From Dichomitus squalens LYAD-421 SS1 (lineage: Eukaryota > Basidiomycota > Agaricomycetes > Polyporales > Polyporaceae), in NCBI RefSeq assembly GCF_000275845.1, contig NW_006766886.1, forward strand, positions 219,582 through 283,581: a DNA stretch of 64,000 nucleotides. The letters run 5' to 3'. The notes beneath the pieces were generated by a model. The model was not told where the DNA came from and ran no database searches. It was given only the letters and a program-made list of their open reading frames with translations. A program made the position numbers and the translations under genes. Shown piece after piece: positions 23,342 to 33,644 of the stretch; the first letter of the stretch is position 1, and each line of letters opens with the position of its first letter.

Positions 23342-23986
23342 ATGTCGTCCGCTCTCCGTACTCTCCACAAACACACCCGCTCTCTCTCTGCCGCCTCACG
23401 CGTCGCTCTCCCCACCGCACGCCAATCTCAGGCCCGCGCGTTCCACTCCCCCTTCGCCATGCTCTCGAAGCGCGAGTCGCCGCTGACGGCGCCCCCCGCG
23501 CCCGCGTCCTCCGTCGGCGGCCTCTACGAGAAGAACGTCCAGTACGACTCGGAGCCCTTCACGTCCGGCGCCGGCCACCGCACCTACGTCGTCTCCACCC
23601 CGGACCCCGCGAACACGCCCTACGAGGTGCCCTCGGGCGCGTACCCCACCTCCGCCCCGTACCAGAACTACACCCGCACGGAGGCCCCCGCGCCCTCCGG
23701 CGCGCAGTTCGCGTCCACGAGCACCGGCTTCGCGCACCCGCTCACCAACAGGGTCCCGCGCAACGAGGCCGGCGTGGGCGAGTCTGCCGCGGTGCGCTAT
23801 CGCGAGGCCCAGGGCGAGCTGCACGCCCGCGGGGGCAGCTATGGGGGCCAGGGCCTGGCGGACGCCAAGGGCACGCAGCGGGGCAGCGAGGGCGAGCTGC
23901 CGGACGTGAACCCCCCTCCGCTGTTCGAGAACGCGGAGCGGTTCTCGAAGGCGGGCGTCGACAATGCCTGGAAGGAGCGGAAGTGA
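23342..23986 (+). CDS. Small predicted mitochondrial protein, unknown function
   Basis: A single-exon frame of 214 residues. The first 40 residues are rich in Arg, Ser and Ala without acidic residues and contain ARAFHSPFAM, a likely mitochondrial presequence and cleavage region. The rest is hydrophilic and Gly/Pro/Ser-rich, with tyrosine-containing segments (GGLYEKNVQYDSEP, HRTYVVSTPDP) and a C-terminal FENAERFSKAGVDNAWKER helix. There is no membrane segment. I recognise no family. The clean frame, good start context and organised ends support a real gene. Confidence 0.65.
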   Translation: MSSALRTLHKHTRSLSAASRVALPTARQSQARAFHSPFAMLSKRESPLTAPPAPASSVGGLYEKNVQYDSEPFTSGAGHRTYVVSTPDPANTPYEVPSGAYPTSAPYQNYTRTEAPAPSGAQFASTSTGFAHPLTNRVPRNEAGVGESAAVRYREAQGELHARGGSYGGQGLADAKGTQRGSEGELPDVNPPPLFENAERFSKAGVDNAWKERK

Positions 23987-24797
23987 GCTGGGCTGGACTC
24001 CGTGGGTCTTCCTCATCGCGTGCTAACATCGAAGGCTGTCGGGGATCGGGGATCGAGGGTCCCCATGCTAGAATGGGTCCTGGCTGGAAGGTTTGAACCG
24101 TTTTGGGAGAAGGGATGGTCGACGAGAAAAGGACGTTTCGCATAATCGCAGGTTCTCTCTCGCTAGTGCAGTGTTTGCAGCAGCTCTGTGTTCTGTATAT
24201 CTGTATATTCCCGCCGTCGCGCATCATCAACGAGCAGCAGGGGGTCGTGTACGAGTAGTTGGTCTTTCATCATCGTTCACCATGCATGTCACCGTTGTTA
24301 CCATTCTTGCCGTGTCCATAATGCATAGACTGTACATGTGCCTCCCTTGGCTAGTGCGCGTGAACAGCCTGCGGCTCGATATTGACCTTGCGTAACGAGC
24401 GTGAGTTCTGCCAAGGGCGCGTCCATCGAGATGCGGTCGAGACGCGAGACGAGAACCTCATAACGTCACCAAAGGTTGCGGCCTGCAGGCTTGTTTTGGA
24501 CGCTGGATCGTGAAGCTGCGTCTCGGCATGTCTTCCAACCTAGTGCACGGAGGACGAGAGGACTCGGAAGCTAAGTCGACTGCTGACCGGTCCATGCCCA
24601 CGGCTCGTGTCAAATGCGTTTGTTGTCCTACGAATACAGCGTTCAGCAATACAAACGATACAGAGTTACGACGCAGGGTATCCCCGCAGCGCAGAATGCG
24701 AAAAAAAAAAACTACCGAAACCTCCGGAGAAGGACCAGGCCGCGGCCCTTTCCCCCCAAATCCAGCTGCCCAGGCCTGAGGCATGAGGACTCGGTAC
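23987..24797. other. Intergenic between convergent genes
   Basis: 3' regions of the mitochondrial protein gene and the large minus-strand gene. An A11 tract lies near 24710. Confidence 0.5.
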
Positions 24798-27541
24798 TCA
24801 ATCCTCGTATCCGAGCTCGCGGTCCCTCTTGGCCCGCCTCAGCGCCGCCCGCTCCTCCTCCGGCATCGCATACCACCCCTCGACGGTGTCCTCGAGCTCC
24901 ATCTCCCACTTCTCCTCGAGCTCCAGCATCTTCTTGCTCTTCTTCGGCGCGGGCGGTCTCGGGGGTGGCGGGGGCGGCGGGGGCGGCGTCCGCCGGTTCG
25001 GATGCAGCGGCGCGATGCGCCGGAGCGCGCTCTTCGACGCCTTCGCCAGCGGCGAGTACGTCGCGCGCGCGCTCGCGGGGAACGGCGAGCCGGGCTGCGC
25101 CGAGACGCGCCGGATGAGCTCGGACATCGGCGTCGACTTCCGCGCGGGGATCGTGTATGTGCGGTTCGCGTGCGCGAAGCTCGGCCGTGCGGGCTGCGGC
25201 GTCGTCGCTACCGGTCTCCCGGGTGCGGACGCCTGCGCCTGCGCCTGGGGAACAGGTGGGGAGGCGGCGACGGGGAGGGGAGGGGCGCGTGGGGGTTCGG
25301 GGGCGTCGTTCTCCTGCAGATCGCACGTTGAGCGAAGGTTCGCCCAGAGAGATCGAGATTTGTCCGAGGACTCACCTTCGAGCCCTGCTCGCCTCCGCTG
25401 GACTTCCGGCCGCGCTTCTTCGAGGGCGCAGGCTGAGGCGAGTCGATGTCCAGGCTGGCCTTGTTCGACGAGATATCGGCGGCGTGCGATGCGTCGTCGT
25501 CGTCGTCGTCATCGGAGAGGACGACGGCGCGCTGCTTTCCCTTGCCCTTCTTCGGCGCGGGAGTATCCAGAGGTGCCTCGGGAGCATCCGACGTCTCCTT
25601 GCTCGAAGAAGGCACGTCCTTCCCCTTGCGCTTCGACGCCGAGTCGGGCACTGGGGGAGGCGGCATCATCGCCCGTTCTTGGCCCCGGTCCTTGCTCTTC
25701 CCCGCACCGAGCTCCTCTTCCCCGTCGGAGCCCCCAACGACCTCCTTGCTGCTCGGCGCCTTGCCCTTCTTGCCCCTCGGCGCCTTCTCCTTTGGCGGAG
25801 CCTTCTCCTTAGCGGTGGCCTTCTTGGGTGCCTTCTTAGCCTTCGCCTTTGTCCTCGAAGACGACCCAACCCCATACTCCTCCTCGTCCTCCTCGTCCGC
25901 GCGCGACCGCTTCTTGCCGTTCGCCGCCGCACGCTCTACCAGCTCCGCGTCGAGGCCAGCATCCCACTCAGCCTCATCCGCGTGCTTGCGCTTCTTCTTC
26001 GCCGCCGCCTTCGCCTTCGCCGGCGGCTCTGGCAGCTGCGTCTCGGGGACGACGCCGGGAGACAGCTCGCGTGGCGCGGGGGCGGGGCCTCGCTCCCTGC
26101 TCTTCGTCTTGTTCGGGGCGCTCGTGATCTCGACCACGGGCACCAAGTTGCCCGCCCCGGCCAGGACGCTGTCTTCGTCCGCGCCCATGTAGGAGTCGTC
26201 GTTGTCGTCCAGCCCAGGGTGCGGCCCGGGCGGCGGCCGCTTCCGCTTGCGGGGCATGGGCGGAGGCGGGGACGAGAGGGGGGACTCGTCACGATCTTTA
26301 TCTGAGACGGGGTTCGATTTTACGCCTTGTGACGTCCGAGGCGCGGATGAGCCTGATGTCGAGGGAGGGGGCGGGGGGTCGGAGGGTGGCAACTGAGAAG
26401 TCAGGTGCAGTATATGCGGTGGTAGTGGCTGGGCGTGAGGCGGGAAGGGGAAATCAGAAGTGGGTACAGGGATGGTGTTGACGTCGGACTCGAAGCCGTC
26501 GAGTGCATCGGTCGTCTTGGGGCGTTTGGACGGAGACGGCTTCGACGGATCTCTGGGCTTGCCCTTCGACCTGCTCTTCTCCGAGCTTCCTTCCTTGGAC
26601 GCCGCTGCTTTCTTGGCCCTTGGCTTCGGCTTTGGCTTGGGCAGAGACAGCTCGTCTTCTGACGACGAAAGCTCGATCACATCGTCGTAGACTGCAACCT
26701 GCTTGGCTTTCGCCTGCGACCGTCCTCGAGATCGCAGCTTCGCGCGTTCCGCGATATCCATCATCTCGACGTCCATCATCTCTACGCCGCTATCTGAGAC
26801 GCGCTGGGTGGTTAGAACAGTCGTAGCGGTAAAAGCGGGTGTCATGCTCATTTGCGCGGGAGGGAGTGGCGGCGGCATCGCACTAGAAAGAGATGAAAAG
26901 ACATGGGCTGACGATGCAACAGCACTTGAAGTAGCTCCGATGGAGATAGACGTGTCTGCTGCTGCTGCGGGGTCCTTCTTCTTTACGACAGGTCGTGGTT
27001 TGGGTTTGCCCTTGGGAGCTGACGGAGCCGAGATAGAGGTTGAGATAGAGCTTCCAGCGGAGGTGCTTGCTGATTGAGCTGTCTGTATGCTGGAGTTGGC
27101 CGCGCCAGCCGGTGAGAAGGAAGAGATGTCAGGGACGGCTGAGCGATGCATTGTGAAATTCGGAGATTGGATAGTGGAGTCTACAAATGACTGCATGTTA
27201 CTATGCGCTCCCGCAGGTTAGAAGTAGGATGGCGCACCTATAGTGTTGCGAGTGCCTTTGGGTAACGGTTCAGGTGGGTCGTTCGGGCCGGGCGGCAGAG
27301 TCGTGAAGTTGGGGGTTTGTATAGACGAGACTAGGATAGGATGTCCTTGTTTCACGCCTTATTCTACGTGTATCAAAAAGCAAAGCGCACCTGTGGTGTC
27401 CGCAATCCGTTCGGGAAGTGGTAGTGGCGGAGGAGGAGGCAAACCACCTGCGCGGTTACGTGCGACCGGGTGGTCAATCATCATCTCGCCTTCGCCCTCG
27501 CTGTCCTCCACGTAGCCGTCATCAAAGGTGGTATTCCTCAT
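24798..27541 (-). CDS. Large disordered, probably nuclear, protein of unknown function
   Basis: Four exons (27541-27391, 27330-27238, 27180-25376, 25313-24798) give 854 residues in continuous phase. Most of it is low-complexity, rich in Pro, Ser, Lys and acidic runs, with several basic clusters (KKKRKH, GRKSSGG, RKRKRPPPGP) that suggest nuclear import. The last 110 residues look folded and constrained: TPMSELIRRVSAQPGSPFP, ASARATYSPLAKASKSALRR, a nine-Pro run, then EEKWEMELEDTVEGWYAMPE and AALRRAKRDRELG. An octapeptide of the form (S/T)IQ(T/S)PNFT occurs once in exon 2 and once at the start of exon 3. I recognise no family. A chromatin or cell-cycle scaffold is only a guess. Confidence 0.75.
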
Positions 27542-27897
27542 CTCCGTGGAACGCGACGGTCAGCAGCCGAGGCGTTTCAGGCGGTTAGTCGATGGGAAAG
27601 AAGGAGGAAGGTTGTGGGAGAGAGGGAGGCGATCGGCGTTTAGCGCGCGGCGGTGAGTCTGAGCGATGCACGCGCCACACGTGTCTCGCGTCCGCTGTGC
27701 CACGTGATCGCGTCTATTGTGCGGGGCGCGCGTCGGCTCTGTGGCCCGCCAAAGCGAGCTGAGCGATTGAGCAGGGCGGGTATTTATTCGTTCATTTATT
27801 TAGACACGGCCTGTCAGCGCACCGTATCCCCGCCCCCCGCCTCTCCCACATCGCCCAACACCTCCTCAAGCCCGTCTTGCACGCCGCGCAGAGCACG
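27542..27897. promoter_or_regulatory. Divergent promoter region
   Basis: A 356-bp gap separates divergent start codons of the disordered-protein gene and the DUF427 gene. An AT-rich stretch near 27785-27800 (tttattcgttcatttattta) stands out in GC-rich surroundings. Confidence 0.45.
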
Positions 27898-28858
27898 ATG
27901 TCCTTCATCAAGTTCCCTTTCACTCAGCTGCCTCACATCGAGTCAAGCCCGAAGCGCGTCCGCGTCTTCTTCGGAGGCGAGTACATCGTCGACACCACCG
28001 ACGCCCTCCTCGTGTGAGTGGCGTACATCGCCCCGAGTCAGCCCCCATCTGACTCGACTCCCACCGCAGCTGGCTGAAGCCAAACTACCCGTACTACTTC
28101 TTCAAGACCAAGGACGTCCCCGAGAAGTACCTCGTCGACGCCTTCCAGTCCCAGAAGCACCACATCTACGACATCGTCGTCGGGAACCGCCGTGCGGAGG
28201 CCGCGGCCACCGTCTACCACGACGACGAGCTCGATGGGCTCATCCAGATCGAGTTCTCCGAGATGGACGCCTGGTTCGAGGAAGACGAGCAGATCTACGT
28301 GCACCCCAAGGATCCGTACAAGGTGCGTTGCCGGCAATCTGTCCCCGATCGCATTGAAGCGCAGGTACTCAACTTTCTCCGCGTTCCGCTCACAGAGGGT
28401 GGACGTTCTGCACTCGTCGCGACACCTCCGGGTGGAGGTGAACGGCGTGGAGGTGGCCAACACGACGCGGCCCCGCTTGCTATTCGAGACGAGTCTTCCC
28501 ATTCGCTACTACATCCCGACGCCTGATTGCAAGCTCGAGCTGCTCACACCATCGCAAACTACGACGCAATGTCCATACAAGGTACGTCACCATCCAGCGC
28601 CGTACGGTCCGGTGGCTCATGAATGAATGGACCCCCATGTAGGGTGTCGCGAGTTACTACAGCGTACAGCTTCCCACCGGTGATGTCCACGAGGACATCG
28701 TCTGGTACTACCGCACGCCGCAACTCGAGTGCGCCGAGATCAAGGGCTGCGTTGCTTTCTACAACGAGAAGGTCGACATCTACCTCGACGGCGTCCTCCA
28801 GCCACGCCCAGAGAGCCCCTGGGCCAGCAAGCGAGCCAGCGCCGTCGTCCCTGTGTAA
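27898..28858 (+). CDS. Double DUF427-domain protein
   Basis: Four exons (27898-28013, 28070-28322, 28396-28581, 28643-28858) give 256 residues. There are two DUF427 units. The first, about residues 18-120, holds RVRVFFGGEYIVDTTDALLV, YPYYFFKTKDVP and HIYDIVVG. The second, about 125-240, holds HLRVEVNGVEVANTTRP, LFETSLPIRYYIP, TTTQCPYKGVASYYSV, DIVWYYRTP and GCVAFYNEKVDIYLDG. The second is closest to the bacterial form. DUF427 proteins are small all-beta cytosolic proteins without a settled biochemical role. The gene is ordinary in structure and complete. Confidence 0.9.
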
Positions 28859-29220
28859 CTCCGGCAACCTGGACGAAGCAGCAAGCGACGGACGATCAAT
28901 ATCAATTGTATGATAGTACTGATGTGCCGCAGGACATTCTAGTCAGCTTTCATGTAACTTCGTTATTGCTTTCGGCATTACTACCGGTGAGGGGCCCTTG
29001 GGGTGGCACACGGACATGGATGGCATTAGGGACACACAGACACATACGCATATATCACAGTGCTCCATACAACGTACTCGGTCAATGAACTTAGTAACTT
29101 GCGATAACTATACTATGCATAGCAGCAAAGTGATCCATGTAGAATGAGGGATACCGATGTCGGTCCAGCGTAGGATATCGTGCGGAAGTGGTATACATGC
29201 GATATCAGAAACCTCAAAGG
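28859..29220. other. Intergenic between convergent genes
   Basis: 3' regions of the DUF427 and VPS51 genes. Nothing else is seen. Confidence 0.5.
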
Positions 29221-30243
29221 TCAGGGTGATGCCGAATTACTTGACGTAGTCGGCTGCGAGGATCGTCGCTCCGTCCGCGACTGGTGTTCGACCGCAATTT
29301 CCGCAGACAGACGCGAGATCTCAGAGAACGCTGCCCGGAGGAGGTCAAGGTCTGCGTCAAGGTTCTCCGCCCGGGACTTCATCTGTGCGCACCGGCTACG
29401 TCAGCTCCCTTGCCCTCATGGAGAAACGCAAGGCCTCGTGGCGAGCAGCAGGTAACAGACTTACAGCAGCAATGGTGTCACTGGCGGCGATGAGCTCGTG
29501 ATGGTGATTATACACGAGACTTTGCCGTTCGCTGTCCAGCTGCCGGATTTCTAACAAAGTACACGGATAGAAGCCTCAGTTGCTCCACCTCGCGCATTCA
29601 TTAGGCGGCAGCAGCACGCACCCGTCAGCAAGTCGTTCTCCGTCTTCAGCAGCGTCGGCAGCGACGACGTCGTGATCAACTGCTCATAGTACGCCCGCGC
29701 GTCGAACACCGGCGAGTCTACAAACGTCCATCCGTCAGTCCTGGTCAGCGCTCGAGTCGCCCATCTCCGACATCTCGCCCGGCTCCGGAGCTCACCAAAG
29801 TCCATCGGGTCCTGGCTGCTCTTCGCCCCGCCCAGCGGCGGCGGCGGGCCCAGCCCCAGCCCGTAATGCTTCCTCAGCAAGTCCCGCGCGCGCGCCTTCT
29901 GCGGCGTCCCCGGCATCGCACCCGCACCTGCAGCCCCCACCCCAGAGGGGCGCACACCCGTGTCCAGCCCGAGCCCGACGAGCGAGCCCGGGGCGGACCC
30001 CGGCAGCCCGTGCCCCGACCCGCGCCGCGTCGCAGCAACCGATGAGGGTCCCCCTTGCACGTTTTTCAGTGACGCGGGGCGGTGGAGGGGAGAGACGGGC
30101 GGGCGGGTGACGGAAGCGTGGCGGGAGGGTGTGCGCGGGGTGTGCGGTGTGCTGAGCGGCGTGTGCGGGGTGGTCGGGGTGTACGGCGGTGTGTGTGGGG
30201 TCCGCGGAGGGCTTCCTGGTGTCAGGGACATATCTTTCTGCAC
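29221..30243 (-). CDS. VPS51: GARP/EARP complex subunit Vps51
   Basis: Vps51 belongs to the tethering complex that receives endosome-derived vesicles at the trans-Golgi. Four exons (30243-29796, 29717-29622, 29550-29465, 29382-29221) give 263 residues. The N-terminal half is disordered and rich in Thr-Pro repeats (TPHTPPYTPTTPHTP). The conserved block follows: RDLLRKHYGLG, SPVFDARAYYEQLITTSSLP, LLKTENDLLTEIRQLDSERQ, LVYNHHHELIAASDTI and a coiled coil to LSAEIAVEH. This is the Vps51/Vps67 N-terminal domain; fungal forms are short like this one. The methionine at 30231 is an alternative start. Confidence 0.9.
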
Positions 30244-30728
30244 TGACCGCTAGGCAAGGAAATGTGCACCAGACAAGGAAGGTGGAAAGAGAAGGATGGC
30301 TGTTGGAAAGCGCCCATGGAACACGCCGCACGGCCACTGTCACACCCAGGGGTACTAACCTCCGGCGGGTGCAGTGGATTCAATGCATGAGAACGGGCGT
30401 GATTGCTGTGAGCATCTTCACTTAAGGAGAATGACATGGGATGAGTGCCAAGCAAGGGAATGCGTATTGCGAACACGGGCATCTAGTAAGTACATAGTTG
30501 CTACAGAACTAATGTATGACACAGATAGAGCAATGCGAAATATTGTGCGCAGATACACGTAAGTCCAGTCCAGGAAACACGCCGCGCCTTGCAGCGTACG
30601 GAGTCACCGTATATCGTAAAAGTCCACAGCTTTGGCCTGCTCATGCAGGCGCTCGGGTATCGGCTGCTCCAACTGTAGAGGAATGACGCTGGGCAGCTCG
30701 CCGAACACGAACGGTCCACGCCCATGAA
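30244..30728. other. Intergenic, no gene seen
   Basis: 5' region of VPS51 and 3' region of the Frag1-type gene. Confidence 0.5.
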
Positions 30729-31808
30729 TCATGGGGCATAACCATTAGTGCCCACGGCATGGTCGCCATTCGCAGTGTTTCCAAGCTGCCGACCGAGCAT
30801 GCCATCTCCTCCAGCGGCATGTGTCTCTCGCATAGCTTCGCCACCTTGGCCTTGTTCTTGCATGGCGAGAAGGTGCTCACGCTTGAGCTCGCCAGCCCTC
30901 ACGCCCTTCGCCATTCGGAGGTCCCAGACGAAGGTAAGGAGGTAGAAGGTAAATCCGAAAGCGATGGTCCACTCAATAACACCTAAGTGATAGAGACGAA
31001 GGCGTGAGTATTCCCACCAGCATTACACGTAACACGAGCGTACCTCCTACGTCGACAGCCTCGAACAAAGTAACCGCGAACACAATGGCGAGTATTATGA
31101 GAAGACCCGCGATCACACCCTTGGTGATGTACGCAGCTTTGAGCTTGCGAATCTCTACGAAGTCATGGGAAATCCAACGGAACTAACGACAGCGTCATGA
31201 GTCCCGACGTAAGAACAAATTTTGTGAGGGAACGCATACCTCGAGGATCGTGAATATAGCGCTCAGACCAACACCAACGATGAAGACCAAGAGGAAGATG
31301 CGGTGGGCGCTGTGATGACGATCCGTGTCGAAGATCGAAAGAAGGATGAGGCCCGCACCGCCGATCACCGAGCCAAGAATCGCGCAGGTAGACAATACCC
31401 TCTCCCTGCGACGCATGTTGGGCACAAGCCTGCGCGAGCAAGTTTAGTCACACGACACAAACTATGAGCGAAGAGACAGCACAACTCACCGACCACGGTG
31501 CCGGAGCCACCTCTCCACGACCAACGCGAACACGAAACATAAAGCCGTGATCGAACAACCGGTAATGAAGAGAGGTTTGAGGAAAGACGCCCCCACGTCA
31601 GATATATAGGCCACTTTCCCTGTCTGAGTGGGATATTTTGGCCTGCCTTCAGCGAGCCATGTGATGAGCATGGCCCACAGCATGCCTATAATGAAGACGT
31701 TGAGTCGCTGCGCACGAGTGACAGCTATTGAGGCTTACCAAACCAAATGAAGGCTCCAAATAGAGGGATCCATGCGTACAGCCAATGGTTATGTTGCTTC
31801 CAGGACAT
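30729..31808 (-). CDS. Frag1/DRAM/Sfk1 family membrane protein
   Basis: Five exons (31808-31739, 31685-31490, 31429-31240, 31182-31044, 30982-30729) give 282 residues. Six hydrophobic segments are visible: WLYAWIPLFGAFIWF, GMLWAMLITWL, FLKPLFITGCSITALCFVFA, STCAILGSVIGGAGLILL, RIFLLVFIVGVGLSAIFTIL and ITKGVIAGLLIILAIVFAV, with a last one in EWTIAFGFTFYLLTFVWDL. The layout and the polar loop after segment 2 (YISDVGASF) match the Frag1/DRAM/Sfk1 domain. In yeast, Sfk1 acts at the plasma membrane with the PI4-kinase Stt4. The tail is soluble and Gly-rich. Which subgroup it belongs to is not clear. Confidence 0.85.
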
Positions 31809-32528
31809 CCTTGCAGATCGTGGTCGTAAAAGTCGTGGAAACGTTGTGAGTTTTACGCAGGGATCTTATAAGTTTCGAGATGTTGGGAACGAGGCCAGCC
31901 GTGGGTGTGGGTGGGCCAACCGCAGGAGGCGTGGATGCGGCGGATGACCATGCTTGGGCGTACTTATGCAGACCAGGGGAATTCTGGTCTGTCCTAATTA
32001 ATTCCCAGAGGGAGCACGGTCATGAAATGACGTCAAGTAGCAAGAGTTCCACCGGAGACGCCCACGAGAGGGCATCGGTCCGGCCGTCACGCCAAGCCGC
32101 ACAAAAGTCACGCTAGCGTAAGCGGATCTGACATGTAAGGATCTCGAGCGCAGCAGATGCTTCATAAGACTGATGGCGCAGGGTGGCGCCGACTGACCAC
32201 GTTCAGATACCATGTACTCACATAGAACTTTAGCTCGGCGCCGAAAGCAACTCGATTCCTGAGTGAACCCTAAACTCAATAATTGCGTAGAGAAACACCA
32301 CCTGCCTATGCACAGCGACGTCCAACACAACATACGATAACATAGAAACAGGTCCGTTACTCCACACCGGATCTGCATGGAACAATAGAGTACAACAGCA
32401 CGACAAGAGCAAGGAAGTCAAAACGAGCGACGGTAGGGATATCAGATGAAGTATGTAGAGGGGACGGTGGATGCATACTCTTCGTCCGCAAGAAATCGCG
32501 GCCAGGGGAAGATGAGATGGAAGGCCAA
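31809..32528. other. Intergenic, no gene seen
   Basis: 5' region of the Frag1-type gene and 3' region of the FrnE-type gene. No motif-bearing frame. Confidence 0.5.
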
Positions 32529-33644
32529 TCATGACTTGACAGAAGCAGCGGCTATCGGGCATCCGCTATTATCGCAGGTCGGGGCGTTGGGGATGGGACG
32601 AAGGGGACCTTTCCCGGCCAACTTGCGGAAGATCTGGAACAAAAGGTGTAAGCTGAAGAAGCAGCAGAAAGTCTCCATTACGTACCTGACCGAAGACCTC
32701 GGACGTCTGACCACCGCTAACGGCCCAGCGACCATTGATGACCGTGAAGGGTACACCAGTGACACCCTTCTTCCGCGCCTCCGCAGCCATAGTCTCGACT
32801 TCCTCCTGATATTCGTCGGACGTCAAAAATTCGATAGCCTGCGGGCGTCCAGAAATGTTAAGCAAACACTCTTGAATCGCATTGAGATCCAGACGAGCTC
32901 CGTACCTCACTCTTGGACGTTATGCCAGCCTCTTCCGCAAGATCTCCGAGGATATTGAGATCGCTGATGTCCTTGCCCTCAGAGAAGTACGCCTTAAATA
33001 TCCTGTCCAAGAACTTCTCCTGCAGCTCCTGCCCACCAAGGACGTACGCCTTGCGGCTCAGGCGGTGGGCGCGGATGGTCTGCGTCATAACACCTTGGAA
33101 ATTGCTGGAGGCCCGGACGGAAGTGAGCACACAGCAATAACGATGATAGTGGCGAGTACGAAGAGCCAAGGAACCGCTGTGCGATATGCACCGCCAAAAC
33201 GGCAGTTCCCCGCCGGGACCCAGCCCCTCCTCGCAGACCAGCGAAAGCGGGCACACTCACATTTCGATGCCAACCTCCTTCGCGCGGCCCTGAACCATAG
33301 ACTTGACGTGCTCGAGCTTATCCGCCCCGAACTTCTCCAAGTACCATTCCGCCTTGTCGAGAACCTTGTCCTCCTCCATCGAGGGATGCAAGAGGAAGGG
33401 GCGGTGCTCGACCTTGATGGTGAGCTGGAGCTCAGAGGCAGTCTCCTTGATGGCCTTCTGCAGCTCGGCCAGCCCGATGTAGCACCATGGACACACCTGC
33501 CAAGCGCGCGCGCGAGATCCGCAGAGGTCAGCATCCGTGTGTCCGGCGCGTGTGGAGCGAGCGCGAAGCGCATCCGGGATGGGGAAGAGGGCCACTCACG
33601 ATGTCCGAGATCACTACAAGCTGGACGACGCCTGGCTGGTGCAT
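32529..33644 (-). CDS. FrnE-like DsbA-family thioredoxin-fold oxidoreductase
   Basis: Five exons (33644-33600, 33496-33261, 33104-32906, 32838-32686, 32633-32529) give 245 residues. The active site is VCPWCYIG near residue 16, a CPWC motif followed by a helical insertion (VEHRPFLLHP, EWYLEKFGADKL), then THRL-like TIRAHRLSRKA, the DISDLNILGDLAEEAGI helix, and the cis-proline loop GVTGVPFTVING. This order is diagnostic of FrnE/DsbA-like proteins related to bacterial 2-hydroxychromene-2-carboxylate isomerase. No signal peptide, so cytosolic. Predicted glutathione- or thiol-dependent redox role. The C-terminus has a second Cys pair (TCDNSGCPI). Confidence 0.93.

Noticed and set aside
25157..26305. 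382-codon plus-strand frame
   Set aside because: Antisense of the disordered nuclear-type protein; the sense frame is phase-consistent and starts and stops cleanly.
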